Positions 7,401 through 14,478 of a stretch of DNA of 53,066 nt are shown here, one piece after another; positions within the stretch are counted from its first letter, which is position 1, and each line of letters starts with the position of its first letter. The notes below the pieces were generated by a model. That model was given only the letters and a program-made list of their open reading frames with translations. It had not been told where the DNA came from and made no database searches. Both the position numbers and the translations under genes were made by a program. This DNA comes from Thioalkalivibrio sp. XN8 (GTDB lineage: Bacteria > Pseudomonadota > Gammaproteobacteria > Steroidobacterales > XN24), in the NCBI RefSeq assembly GCF_011058255.1, contig NZ_JAALFH010000042.1, positions 1-53,066 of the forward strand, written 5' to 3'.

Positions 7401-9835
7401 AACACCGGGTCCATCTCCGGCGTGGGCTCCGGCTCGGGCTCGGGCTCGGGCTCGGGCGCCGCCTCGACCGCCGGCGCTGCGGCCCGTCCGGCGGTGAAGT
7501 CGGCCGCCTGGGCCATCAGTGCCTCGATGTCGGCGGCCGGCGCCTGGCCGCTCTCGATCTGCTCGATCAGCGCCGGGACCTGCGCCACCGCCTCGCCGAG
7601 GAACTGCGCCAGCGCGTCGCTGCGCTCGATGCGGCCCTCGATCAGGGCATTGAGCATCTGCTCGATGCTCCAGGCGAACTCGCCGATGCGCCGCGCCCCC
7701 ACCATGCGGCCGCTGCCCTTGAGGGTATGGAACGCGCGCCGCAGGGTGCCGAGGTCGTCGCGGTCGTTGGTCGCCGACCACTGGGCGTAATGCTGGCGCG
7801 ACAGCGCGTCCAGCTCCTTGGCCTCCTCGATGAACAGCTCGATGAGCTCGGTGTCCGGCTGCTCGCCGCCCTCGAACACCGCCATGCCGGCCGCTGCGGG
7901 CGCGGGCGCGGTCTCTTCCGGCGCGGCCTCCGGCTCCGCCTCGGACGCGGCGATCTCTGGCTCCGCGACCTCCGGTTCCGCTTCCTCCGGTTCCGCTTCC
8001 TCCGGCGCAGCTTCCTCCGGTGCAGCCTCCGGCTCGGGCGGGGCCTCCGGCTCGGGCGGGGCCTCCGGCTCGGGCACGGGCTCCGGCTCGGGCACGGGCT
8101 CCGGGGCCGGCGCCGCGGCGGCGGCCTCGGCCTCGGCCTCGCGCGCCTGCAGCGCCGCCAGGCACTCCTCGGCGTTGTCCAGCATGAATTCCGGCGGCGT
8201 GCGGCCGGCCCGGACGGTCTCCATGAAGTATTCGAGACTGACGATGGCATCGGCCAGGCGGTCCAGGGCGTGGCGCGACAACTCCACGCCGTCCGGCTCC
8301 AGCAGGCGCCGCACGTACCGGGTGACCTGCTCCATTACGCCGACGGCCCGCCGCTGCTCCAGCATCAGCAGCGCCGCCGTCACGCCCTGCAGCAGCCCGG
8401 GCACGGCGTCGGCCAGCTGCGGGTCGATGGGGCCGCTCAGGCGCTCGCTGACCGCGTCCCGCACCCGCGCCATGTTCACCAGGCACTCGCGCAGCAGCGC
8501 TTCCGTGACCTGGCGCATGGCGTCGGCCTGCTCGTCTTCGGCCTCCGTCCGCACGACCGGCTGCGGCTCGTCCAGCACCAGGCCGATCAGCCGCTCGTCG
8601 AGCCGGTCTTCCACCCGCAGCAGGCTGGCGGCCACGGCCAGCAGCTCGTCCTCGGTATCGGCCCGGTCCTTGTGCAGCAGGGCCTTGAGCCGCTCCGCCT
8701 CCCCCCGGACCTGCTCGCGAATCTCGCCCAGCCCGAGGACACCGAGGGTCTCGCCGATCTTGCCCAGCATGCCGCACTGGTGCTCGAGCACCTCGGTGGG
8801 GATGGTGCCGGTGCGGGCATGCAGGTCGAGCGCGTCCTTGACCTTGGCCAGGTCCTCGCGGATGGCGCCGGCGACGGTGCGCATCAGCTGCACGCTCGGC
8901 CCGCCGAGGCTGTCGCGCGCCTGGGCCACGTCCGGCTGCTCGGGCAACAGGTCGCCCAGGCTGAAGGCGTCGCGGATGGCGCTGACGCGGCTGCCCTGGG
9001 TGCCGGCGCGCGCCACGTAAAACAGCAGTGCATTGAGCAGGTCCAGCGGCGGCTCGGCGCCGATGGCTTCCTCGCCCTCGTCGATCATGCGCCGCACCTG
9101 GCGGTCGACCTGGCCGAGCAGCCGCTTCACCGAGGCGCTGGCCGGCAGGCCGCCCTGGCGCAAGGCCTCGACCACGCCGCCGAGCACCCACCACAACTGG
9201 TGCACATTCGGGTCGGTGGAGGCCCGCTCGAGCCGGGCCGCCACGTCCGCGATCACGGCCAGGCTGCTGTCGGGGCGCTCGCCGCGGATCCAGGCCAGCA
9301 GCGCCGCCTGGTAGCGGGGCCGCAGCTGGCGGCCCAGCTTCACCACGTCCTCGCCGGAAGGCTGCAGGGCGACGTCGCCGCCCGACGGCTTGCGATCGCT
9401 GGGCAGGTTCAGCAGCAGCAGGGTGTTCTCGGACAGCAGCGCGGAGCCGCGGGCGGCCCGGAGGTCGTTCAGCAGCGGCAGCAGCACCAGCGGAACGTCG
9501 CGCCCGCCGCTGACCACGCGCTCGAGATAGGGCGGCAGCTGCACCACGGCGCGCGACAGCGCGTCGAGCGCCTCCTGCGGCGGCTGGGCGGTGGTGGCGT
9601 TGCGCCGCAGGTGCTGGGCCAGCTGCTCCATTTCCTCGGCCAGCAGCGAGGCGCCGTAGACCTCGGCGATGCGCAGCGCCCCGTGGGCCTGGTGCAGCAG
9701 GTCGGCGCAGCGCTCCATGGTCTCCGCCTGGTCCGGCTTCTCGACGAACTCCTCCAGCGCCATGCGCACGTCGTTCATCGCGTTGGTGACCTCGGTGGTC
9801 ACCCAGAGCAGCTGTGGCGAGGCGTGGGCGCTCAC
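4475..9835 (-). CDS. chpA: ChpA: multi-Hpt CheA-type hybrid histidine kinase/response regulator of the type IV pilus chemosensory system
   Basis: 1786 residues, shorter than the roughly 2500 of P. aeruginosa ChpA. Order: an N-terminal helical, Hpt/FimL-like region (1-550) without a clear phosphorylatable His; a Pro/Glu/Ala linker (about 565-655); Hpt domains with AFHTLKGSG (His703), CHTLAGSA (His852) and LHTIKGSA (His995); a second acidic Ala/Pro linker (about 1050-1170); dimerisation helices; HATPase with LLRNAIIHG (about 1366) and DDGAGL (about 1408); CheW domain (about 1500-1640); and REC domain with VIDDS and LLLDIEMPRMDG (Asp1707). It would autophosphorylate and pass phosphate to PilG, PilH and its own REC domain. 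The GTG start overlaps the pilJ stop as GTGA. Confidence 0.95.
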   Translation of the reverse strand: MSAHASPQLLWVTTEVTNAMNDVRMALEEFVEKPDQAETMERCADLLHQAHGALRIAEVYGASLLAEEMEQLAQHLRRNATTAQPPQEALDALSRAVVQLPPYLERVVSGGRDVPLVLLPLLNDLRAARGSALLSENTLLLLNLPSDRKPSGGDVALQPSGEDVVKLGRQLRPRYQAALLAWIRGERPDSSLAVIADVAARLERASTDPNVHQLWWVLGGVVEALRQGGLPASASVKRLLGQVDRQVRRMIDEGEEAIGAEPPLDLLNALLFYVARAGTQGSRVSAIRDAFSLGDLLPEQPDVAQARDSLGGPSVQLMRTVAGAIREDLAKVKDALDLHARTGTIPTEVLEHQCGMLGKIGETLGVLGLGEIREQVRGEAERLKALLHKDRADTEDELLAVAASLLRVEDRLDERLIGLVLDEPQPVVRTEAEDEQADAMRQVTEALLRECLVNMARVRDAVSERLSGPIDPQLADAVPGLLQGVTAALLMLEQRRAVGVMEQVTRYVRRLLEPDGVELSRHALDRLADAIVSLEYFMETVRAGRTPPEFMLDNAEECLAALQAREAEAEAAAAAPAPEPVPEPEPVPEPEAPPEPEAPPEPEAAPEEAAPEEAEPEEAEPEVAEPEIAASEAEPEAAPEETAPAPAAAGMAVFEGGEQPDTELIELFIEEAKELDALSRQHYAQWSATNDRDDLGTLRRAFHTLKGSGRMVGARRIGEFAWSIEQMLNALIEGRIERSDALAQFLGEAVAQVPALIEQIESGQAPAADIEALMAQAADFTAGRAAAPAVEAAPEPEPEPEPEPTPEMDPVLREIFTREASGHLAELRAFIEDCALRTPPFAVTEAVHRACHTLAGSANMADVAAVVTVARPLNDYLRQLYDDHVGLPPEGIALLGRAVEAIDRVVQAVEAGEPTGPPDEALAEEIRALHQDYELRAQAGAVDTILEQPDFDFEILGIFVEEAGEILDESQDAMAAWRARPSDQEPLHALQRYLHTIKGSARLAGVTTIGDFSHELENLFQALREGRRQVEPGLVEVVQRCIDALHGMRDAAADGRMPEMPADLVRQLEAPGAVEEAAPVEEAAPAEEAAPAEEAAPAEEAVAEPEAPAEEELPAEEAPEEAPEEVLEDTAAFAPAELPSVEPAPLVEPEPEPEPQFVPAPAASVPAAPPAAAMQRQELARVDASLLEKLLDNAGEVGIYRSRLEEQLGSVQFNLEELNATFVRLRDQLRKMEIETETQILHRHQGDVDRRGDFDPLELDRYSTIQQLSRALAETASDVASIQQLISERIGEAENLIVQQSRAVSELQDGLMRTRLVPFNRHAQRLSRLVRQIAAEFGRRAELQVVGGTAELDRQIMDRMLGPIEHLLRNAIIHGIEAPERRRAVGKPETGRVTVDVRREGAEVVVEVSDDGAGLDLEAIRRKGQGLGLVGPSETLSSEAACLMILRPGFSTARQLSQGAGRGVGTDVVASEVRQLGGSLDVRNRSGEGMTFEIRLPFTRAITQALVMRAGDEWYALPLPAVEGVVRVPAAELGRYFGPHAIPFRYGDHDYHFEHVAALVDGEAAGLPEAGTVSAILVRAAERPTALLTDEMLGAREIVVKPLGPQLAGIRGVAGATVLGDGKIVLVLDVAALIRARVRGPEPPPVAPPKAKEDDRTFVMVIDDSITVRRVTERLLERNGMRVITAKDGVDAVALLQEHTPDILLLDIEMPRMDGYEVASHVRNDARLRHIPIIMITSRVGEKHRARAMEIGVDHYLGKPYQESDLLNAIRTLTGEEQRAAESSDE
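6534..6623 (-). repeat. Five 18-bp tandem coding repeats in the chpA linker
   Basis: Units of gcttcctcggcgggcgct repeat at 6534, 6552 and 6570, and slightly diverged at 6588 and 6606, encoding an Ala-Glu-Glu-Ala-Ala-Pro type hexapeptide. Shorter 12-bp units (gcttcctcgggc) lie just before, near 6460-6490, and another 18-bp series (PEPEAP-type) lies near 8030-8105. Copy number could vary without a frameshift. Confidence 0.8.
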
Positions 9836-11106
9836 TTCGGCGGCGTCTCCGGCAGCCGGAAGCCGGCCACGGAATTACGCAGCTGGGTGGCGAGGTCGGC
9901 CAGCTTGCCGATCGACTGGGAGGTCGCGCCGGTGGCGTCGGCGGTCTGCTCGCTGATCTCGCGCAGCACGTTCATGTTGCTGGTGATGTCGCCGGCCGCC
10001 GTCGCCTGGTCGCGCGCCGAGCGGGAAATGTTCTGCACCAGGGTGGCGATCTGGTTGGACACGCTCTCGATCTCGTCCAGCGCCGCGCCGGCGTTCTCCG
10101 CCAGCAGCGCGCCGCCGACCACGTCGGTCGTGCTGCGCTCCATCGAGGTCACCGCCTCGTTGGTGTCGGACTGGATGGTCTTCACCAGCACCTCGATCTG
10201 GCGGGTCGCATTGGCGGCGCGCTCGGACAGGCGCTGCACCTCGTCCGCCACCACGGCGAAGCCGCGCCCCGACTCGCCAGCCATCGAGGCCTGGATAGAG
10301 GCGTTCAGCGCCAGGATGTTGGTCTGCTCGGCAATGTCGTTGATCAGCTCGACGATGTTGCCGATCTCCTGGCTGCTCTCGCCGAGGCGCTTGATGCGCT
10401 TGGAGGTGTCCTGGATGGTCTCGCGGATGGTGTTCATCCCCTCGATGGTGCGGCGTACCGCGGCGCCGCCCTTGTGGGCCACGTCCACCGAGTGGCGCGC
10501 CACGTCGGCGGCGCGCTCGGCGTCGCCGGAGACGGCCTCGATAGAGGCGGCCATGCGGGCGATGGACTCGGTGGCGTCGCTGGCCTGGCGCAGCTGGGTG
10601 TCGCTGGCTTCCGCCATGTGGGTCGCGGTGGCCTGGGTCTGGCGCGCGGCGGCGTCCACCTTGATGGCGGTCTGGTTGATGGTCTCGACCAGTTCGCGCA
10701 GCGCCTCGATGGCGTAGTTGATGGAGTCGGCGATGGCGCCCGTGATGTCCTCGGTCACCGAGGCCTGCACCGTCAGGTCGCCGTCGGCCAGGTTGCCGAG
10801 CTCGTCCAGCAGCCGCAGGATGGCGGCCTGGTTGCGGTCGTTCTGGCGGGTCTGCTCGGCGGCGCGCCGGCGCAGCTCCTCGCCGCGGAACAGGCCGACC
10901 GTCAGCGCCAGCGACAGCAACAGCGCCCCGGTCGCCAGCCACAGCGGCCAGGCCGCCTCGTCCGCCAGTCCCGACCCGGGCGGCAGGCCGCGCCAGGTCA
11001 ACACGACCGCGGCGAGCACCACCGCGACCAGCACCAGGCCCAGTACCGGCAACAGGGCCATACCCCGTGAATGCTGTCTCATGTTTTTGTCCGTCGTGGA
11101 AACCAT
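9832..11106 (-). CDS. pilJ: PilJ: methyl-accepting chemotaxis-type receptor of the twitching system, with minimal periplasmic loop
   Basis: 424 residues against about 680 for P. aeruginosa PilJ. Transmembrane helices at about 17-38 and 52-73 enclose only some 13 periplasmic residues, so the usual PilJ ligand-binding domains are missing. A HAMP-like region (LGNLADGDLTVQ, about 100-145) precedes the signalling coiled coil with the conserved hairpin tip (INDIAEQTNILALNASIQA) and the ESGRGFAVVADEVQ segment. It signals to ChpA through PilI/ChpC. It lies between pilI and chpA; the methyltransferase gene pilK usually found next is absent. An alternative start is Met9 at 11082. Confidence 0.9.
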   Translation of the reverse strand: MVSTTDKNMRQHSRGMALLPVLGLVLVAVVLAAVVLTWRGLPPGSGLADEAAWPLWLATGALLLSLALTVGLFRGEELRRRAAEQTRQNDRNQAAILRLLDELGNLADGDLTVQASVTEDITGAIADSINYAIEALRELVETINQTAIKVDAAARQTQATATHMAEASDTQLRQASDATESIARMAASIEAVSGDAERAADVARHSVDVAHKGGAAVRRTIEGMNTIRETIQDTSKRIKRLGESSQEIGNIVELINDIAEQTNILALNASIQASMAGESGRGFAVVADEVQRLSERAANATRQIEVLVKTIQSDTNEAVTSMERSTTDVVGGALLAENAGAALDEIESVSNQIATLVQNISRSARDQATAAGDITSNMNVLREISEQTADATGATSQSIGKLADLATQLRNSVAGFRLPETPPK

Positions 11107-11118
11107 TGCCGCGGGCCC

Positions 11119-11682
11119 TCAGTCGTCGCGCGCCGCTTGCAGGAAATTCGGGCTCTCGGCCAGCGCCTGGAGGCTGAACACCGGCCAGGACTCGTCGTCC
11201 CCGCCGAAGGCGCCGGCCAGGTAGCGGCGGCAGCGCAGCTCGCCCTCCGGGCCCGGCTCGCCGCGCTCGCTCTCGGGGAAACGCCGGAAGCCGAATACTT
11301 CGTCCACCAGCAGGCCGGCCAGCAGCTCGCGATGGTTGAGCACGATGACGCGGGAATCGCGCCCGCGCCGGGTCGTGCCGCCGCCGAGGAAACTCTTCAT
11401 GTCGATCACGGTGAGCAGCTGGCCGCGCAGGCTGGCGATCCCCGCCACCCAGGGGCGCGCGCCCGGCACGCGGGCCAGGGCCGCCGGGCAGGCGACGATT
11501 TCCCGCACCTCTTCGCGGGGCGCCAGGAAGCACTCCTCGCCCAGCCGGAAACCGATCCCGACCCAGTCGCGGGACTCGGTCTCGGCGTCACTGGCCGCGG
11601 CGCTGGCGAGCGCGCGGCGCTCCATTGCGCGGAGCAGGGCCCAGGGGTCGGCGCGCAGTTCTGCCAGCGGCGCTTCAGTCAT
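11119..11682 (-). CDS. pilI: PilI: CheW-type adaptor of the twitching chemosensory system
   Basis: 187 residues with one CheW domain (about 40-180): GIGFRLGEECFLAP, VPGARPWVAGIASLRGQ and LTVIDMKSFLG are typical. It should couple PilJ to ChpA at the cell pole. The gene lies between pilH, which it overlaps by 8 bp, and pilJ, with a gap of 12 bp, as in the standard pilGHIJ order. Confidence 0.92.
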   Translation of the reverse strand: MTEAPLAELRADPWALLRAMERRALASAAASDAETESRDWVGIGFRLGEECFLAPREEVREIVACPAALARVPGARPWVAGIASLRGQLLTVIDMKSFLGGGTTRRGRDSRVIVLNHRELLAGLLVDEVFGFRRFPESERGEPGPEGELRCRRYLAGAFGGDDESWPVFSLQALAESPNFLQAARDD

Positions 11683-12070
11683 TGGCCCCCGCTTCGCCCG
11701 CCGCAGTCTGCTCCAGCACGGCGCGCACCTTCGCCACCAGCTGGGCCTCCGACACGGGCTTCACCAGGTAGTCCCGGGCGCCCTGGCGCAGGCCCCAGAT
11801 CCGGTCGGTCTCCAGCCCCTTGGTGGTCACCATCACCACCGGGATACTGGCCGTGTCGGGCGCGCGGGCCAGCTCGCGGGTGGCCTGGAAGCCGTTCATG
11901 CCCGGCATCACCACGTCCATCAGGATGAGGTCGGGACTCAGGATCCGGGCCTTGTCAATCCCCTCGCGACCATCGGCCGCGGCGGCGATATCGAAACCGT
12001 GCTTCTTGAGGTAGCCGCCGAGAACGTGCACCTCGGTCGGGGAATCATCCACGATCAGAACCAGGGCCAT
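11675..12070 (-). CDS. pilH: PilH: single-domain response regulator
   Basis: 131 residues, a stand-alone CheY-like receiver. The acidic pair is VDDS at 7-10, the phosphoacceptor is Asp52 (LILMDVVMPGMNG), and the conserved Thr and Lys appear in MVTTKG and LVKPVSE. In P. aeruginosa PilH opposes PilG and is linked to PilT-dependent retraction. It has a strong ribosome binding site (GGAGGAG) before its ATG and overlaps pilI. Confidence 0.93.
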   Translation of the reverse strand: MALVLIVDDSPTEVHVLGGYLKKHGFDIAAAADGREGIDKARILSPDLILMDVVMPGMNGFQATRELARAPDTASIPVVMVTTKGLETDRIWGLRQGARDYLVKPVSEAQLVAKVRAVLEQTAAGEAGAND

Positions 12071-12095
12071 GTCGCTCCTCCGCCTGGCGCGGCGC

Positions 12096-12491
12096 TCAGG
12101 ACTTGACGTGCGCGCCGATAGCGGACAGCAGCTCGTCGCGCGTGAAGGGCTTGGTGAGGTACTGCTCGGACCCGACGATCCGCCCGCGGGCGCGGTCGAA
12201 CAGCCCGTCCTTGCTCGACAGCATGATCACCGGCGTCGACCGGAACACCTTGTTGTGCTTGATCAGGGCGCAGGTCTGGTAGCCGTCCAGCCGGGGCATC
12301 ATGATGTCGACGAAAATGATGTCCGGGTGATGGTCGGCCACCTTCGACAGGGCGTCGAAGCCGTCGACGGCCGTGTAGACCTCGCAACCCTCCTTGGTCA
12401 ACAGCGTCTCGGCGGTCCGGCGGATGGTCTTGCTGTCGTCCACCACCAGCACCTTGAGCCCGTTGAGGCTGCGCGACTCGTCTGCGTCCAC
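12096..12491 (-). CDS. pilG: PilG: CheY-like response regulator of twitching motility
   Basis: Receiver domain with LKVLVVDDSKTIRR, phosphoacceptor in IIFVDIMMPRLDGYQT, MLSSKDGLFD and YLTKPF, all very close to known PilG. PilG links ChpA to pilus extension and cAMP signalling. Start choice: the longest frame begins at ATG 12527 but has no ribosome binding site. A GTG at 12491 follows GGAGG (12498-12502) by six bases and gives a short N-terminus like that of known PilG. I therefore prefer 12491, with 12527 as the alternative (143 residues). Confidence 0.9.
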   Translation of the reverse strand: MDADESRSLNGLKVLVVDDSKTIRRTAETLLTKEGCEVYTAVDGFDALSKVADHHPDIIFVDIMMPRLDGYQTCALIKHNKVFRSTPVIMLSSKDGLFDRARGRIVGSEQYLTKPFTRDELLSAIGAHVKS

Positions 12492-12554
12492 CACGTACCT
12501 CCGCTTGAAGTTCCCGATTTTTAACATATTGAGCGTGGACCCGCCATGCGGCCT

Positions 12555-13052
12555 TCAGACTTCGCGCTGGCTCCAGGCGAGCAGCATCGAAGGCAGCATG
12601 CCGGCCAGCAGCAGCACGCCCCAGAACAGCGCATGCAACTGGTCGGCGCCAGGCTGCCACCCCACCCGGGTCGCGTCGGCGGCCAGGTACATCGCGAGAG
12701 TCGCGAGCGCCACCAGGCCGCTGAGGGCACGGTAGGCGTAGAGGTAATGCTCGTTGCGCACCGAGCGGATCCGCTCGTCCACGAACTCGTCGGGCAGGTC
12801 GGCCATGCCGCGCACCACCTGGCGCAGCAGCCACCAGGCCCCGCCCGCGAGCGCCAGCGCCGGCAGGAAGAGCAGGTTGTTGCCGTACCAGGCGGCCGCC
12901 ACGGTCAGGGCGATCGCCAGGGCGGCCGCGACCACCAGCAGGCGGCGCCGGCGGGCGGCGCGCCAGCCGTCGAAGCGCGTGTCGTTGAGCATGGCGGCGG
13001 CGTCGCGCGCCATGGCAGTTTCGCGCGGGTCGCGCGGGTCAGGCTTGGTCAT
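12555..13052 (-). CDS. Multipass membrane protein paired with an XRE regulator
   Basis: 165 residues with four predicted transmembrane helices (about 39-55, 60-77, 108-125, 140-158) and a basic N-terminal segment (RAARRRRL). Its start overlaps the stop of the upstream XRE regulator by four bases (ATGA), so the two are translationally coupled. Small HTH regulators followed by membrane proteins of this kind are common in bacteria, and their function is mostly unknown. The gene is upstream of pilG on the same strand but belongs to its own transcription unit by promoter evidence. Confidence 0.75.
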   Translation of the reverse strand: MTKPDPRDPRETAMARDAAAMLNDTRFDGWRAARRRRLLVVAAALAIALTVAAAWYGNNLLFLPALALAGGAWWLLRQVVRGMADLPDEFVDERIRSVRNEHYLYAYRALSGLVALATLAMYLAADATRVGWQPGADQLHALFWGVLLLAGMLPSMLLAWSQREV

Positions 13053-13324
13053 CGTGTGTCTCCGGGTTGCCGGTAGAGGGATTCGCTCATCGGCGCGAAC
13101 GGCTGGAGGGAAAAAACCGCTTCGACCGGCAGCTCGAAGAACTGCGCGATGCGCAGCGCGAGAGCCAAGGTCGGGCTGTATTCCTGCCGCTCGAGGTAAC
13201 CGATGGTCTGGTAGTGCACGCCGATGGCGTCGGCGAGTTCCTGGCGGCTCAGCTGCCGCTCGGCCCGCAACACCGCCAGTCGGTTGTGCACTTGCTCGGC
13301 TGTGGTCTTGGGTAGTCGTCCCAT
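13049..13324 (-). CDS. Short XRE-family (helix-turn-helix) transcriptional regulator
   Basis: 91 residues. An HTH_3 domain covers about 13-68: RLAVLRAERQLSRQELADAI, then VHYQTIGYLERQEYSPTLAL, with recognition helix around HYQTIGYLE. This is the YozG/Cro-like subfamily, which usually regulates its own operon. The upstream region has a consensus sigma-70 promoter overlapped by ATAGTA inverted repeats, which fits autorepression. It is coupled to the following membrane-protein gene. Confidence 0.88.
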   Translation of the reverse strand: MGRLPKTTAEQVHNRLAVLRAERQLSRQELADAIGVHYQTIGYLERQEYSPTLALALRIAQFFELPVEAVFSLQPFAPMSESLYRQPGDTR

Positions 13325-13374
13325 CGCGTGCTCACTGTGTCCAGAAACCAGGTGTCGGATAAGAGGCCGGACGA

Positions 13375-13403
13375 TTTATAGTATTTTTACTATCATCTGT
13401 CAA
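13375..13403 (-). promoter_or_regulatory. Sigma-70 promoter of the XRE/membrane protein operon
   Basis: On the minus strand TTGACA (13403-13398) is followed after exactly 17 bases by TATAAA (13380-13375). This is the best sigma-70 match in the window and sits in an AT-rich island. Transcription would start about 13368, some 45 bases before the regulator ATG. Confidence 0.85.
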
Positions 13404-13408
13404 TAGTA
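13378..13408. promoter_or_regulatory. Putative operator: ATAGTA inverted repeat plus a third half-site
   Basis: ATAGTA (13378-13383), four bases, TACTAT (13388-13393) form a perfect inverted repeat across the -10 and spacer of the promoter. A further ATAGTA lies at 13403-13408 next to the -35. The probable ligand is the adjacent XRE protein, by inference from position. Confidence 0.65.
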
Positions 13409-13466
13409 TGCTCTTGTTCGTTTAAGCCCGCGTCCGCCACCGCCGCGCCGCGACCCGCCGCCCCTT

Positions 13467-13474
13467 GCTATAGT
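13467..13474 (+). promoter_or_regulatory. Extended -10 promoter element before gshB
   Basis: TGCTATAGT fits an extended -10 (TG-N-TATAGT, hexamer 13469-13474). There is no good -35. It lies 26 bases before the gshB start and would head the long plus-strand operon. Confidence 0.45.
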
Positions 13475-13500
13475 TGCGCCGCACCCATGGAGCCCGGCCG

Positions 13501-14478
13501 ATGAGTAACGCCCCGATCCGCCTTGGCGTGGTCATGGACCCGATCGAGCACATCAAGCCCGCCAAGGACACCACCCTGGCCATGCTGCTGGAGGCCCAGC
13601 GGCGCGGCTATGCGCTGGAGTACATGACCCAGGGCGACCTGTGGGTGCTGGAGGGCCGGCTCGGGGCCCGCATGCGCGCGCTCGAGGTGCGCGACGACCC
13701 GGAGTGCTGGTACGCGCTGGGCGAGGTGCGCGAGGCCGACCCGGGCGAGCTGGACGTGATCCTGATGCGCAAGGATCCGCCCTTCGACATGGAGTACATC
13801 TACACCACTTTCCTCTTGGAGCGCGCCGAGGAGCACGGCGTGCTGGTGGTCAACAAGCCGGCCGCGCTGCGCGACGTCAGCGAGAAGGCCTACACCATGT
13901 GGTTTCCGGAGTTTACGCCGCCGACCATGGTGGCCCGCTCGATGGCCGACATGCGGCGCTTCGTCGAGCGCTACGGGGCGGCGGTGGTCAAGCCGCTGGA
14001 CGGCATGGGCGGGCGCTCGATCTTCGTGCTGCGGCCGGGCGACGCCAACACCGGCGTGATCCTCGAGACCCTGACGGCGCACAACACGCGCTTCGCCATG
14101 ATCCAGCAGTACATCCCCGAGATCGTCGCGGGCGGCGACCGGCGCATCCTGCTGGTCGACGGCGAGCCCTTCGAGCATGTGCTGGCGCGGATCCCGGCGG
14201 CGGGCGAGAACCGGGGCAACCTGGCAGCCGGCGCCCGCGGCGAGGGCCGCGACCTGACGCCCCGGGAGCGGGAGATCTGCGCCGCCGTCGGGCCGGTGCT
14301 GCGCGACAAGGGCATCCTGTTCGCCGGGCTGGACGTGATCGGCGACAAGCTCACCGAGGTCAACGTCACCAGCCCCACGGGCGTGCGCGAACTGGACAAG
14401 CTCTACGGCGCGAACATCCTGGCCGGCCTGTTCGACGCCATCGAGCGGCGCCTGGCCGGGCGTCGCGCCGGCGCATGA
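13501..14478 (+). CDS. gshB: Glutathione synthetase
   Basis: 325 residues, the normal length. It joins gamma-glutamylcysteine and glycine with ATP. The N-terminal domain starts RLGVVMDPIEHIKPAKDTT; the ATP-grasp part contains VVKPLDGMGGRSIFVL, the conserved RRILLVDGEP, and DVIGDKLTEVNVTSPTG with the metal-binding Glu/Asn. I use the ATG at 13501, preceded by GGAG; a frame upstream to 13474 exists without support. gshB next to pilG is the classic pseudomonad arrangement. It is the first gene of a long operon and overlaps apbE by ATGA. Confidence 0.96.
   Translation: MSNAPIRLGVVMDPIEHIKPAKDTTLAMLLEAQRRGYALEYMTQGDLWVLEGRLGARMRALEVRDDPECWYALGEVREADPGELDVILMRKDPPFDMEYIYTTFLLERAEEHGVLVVNKPAALRDVSEKAYTMWFPEFTPPTMVARSMADMRRFVERYGAAVVKPLDGMGGRSIFVLRPGDANTGVILETLTAHNTRFAMIQQYIPEIVAGGDRRILLVDGEPFEHVLARIPAAGENRGNLAAGARGEGRDLTPREREICAAVGPVLRDKGILFAGLDVIGDKLTEVNVTSPTGVRELDKLYGANILAGLFDAIERRLAGRRAGA

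Noticed and set aside
4479-9194. Minus-strand 1571-codon frame overlapping chpA
   Set aside because: Composition is Arg/Ala/Gly/Pro noise, while the alternative frame has complete Hpt, HATPase, CheW and receiver motifs.
6104-10717. Plus-strand 1537-codon frame opposite chpA and pilJ
   Set aside because: No recognisable domain; a shadow of the two chemotaxis genes.
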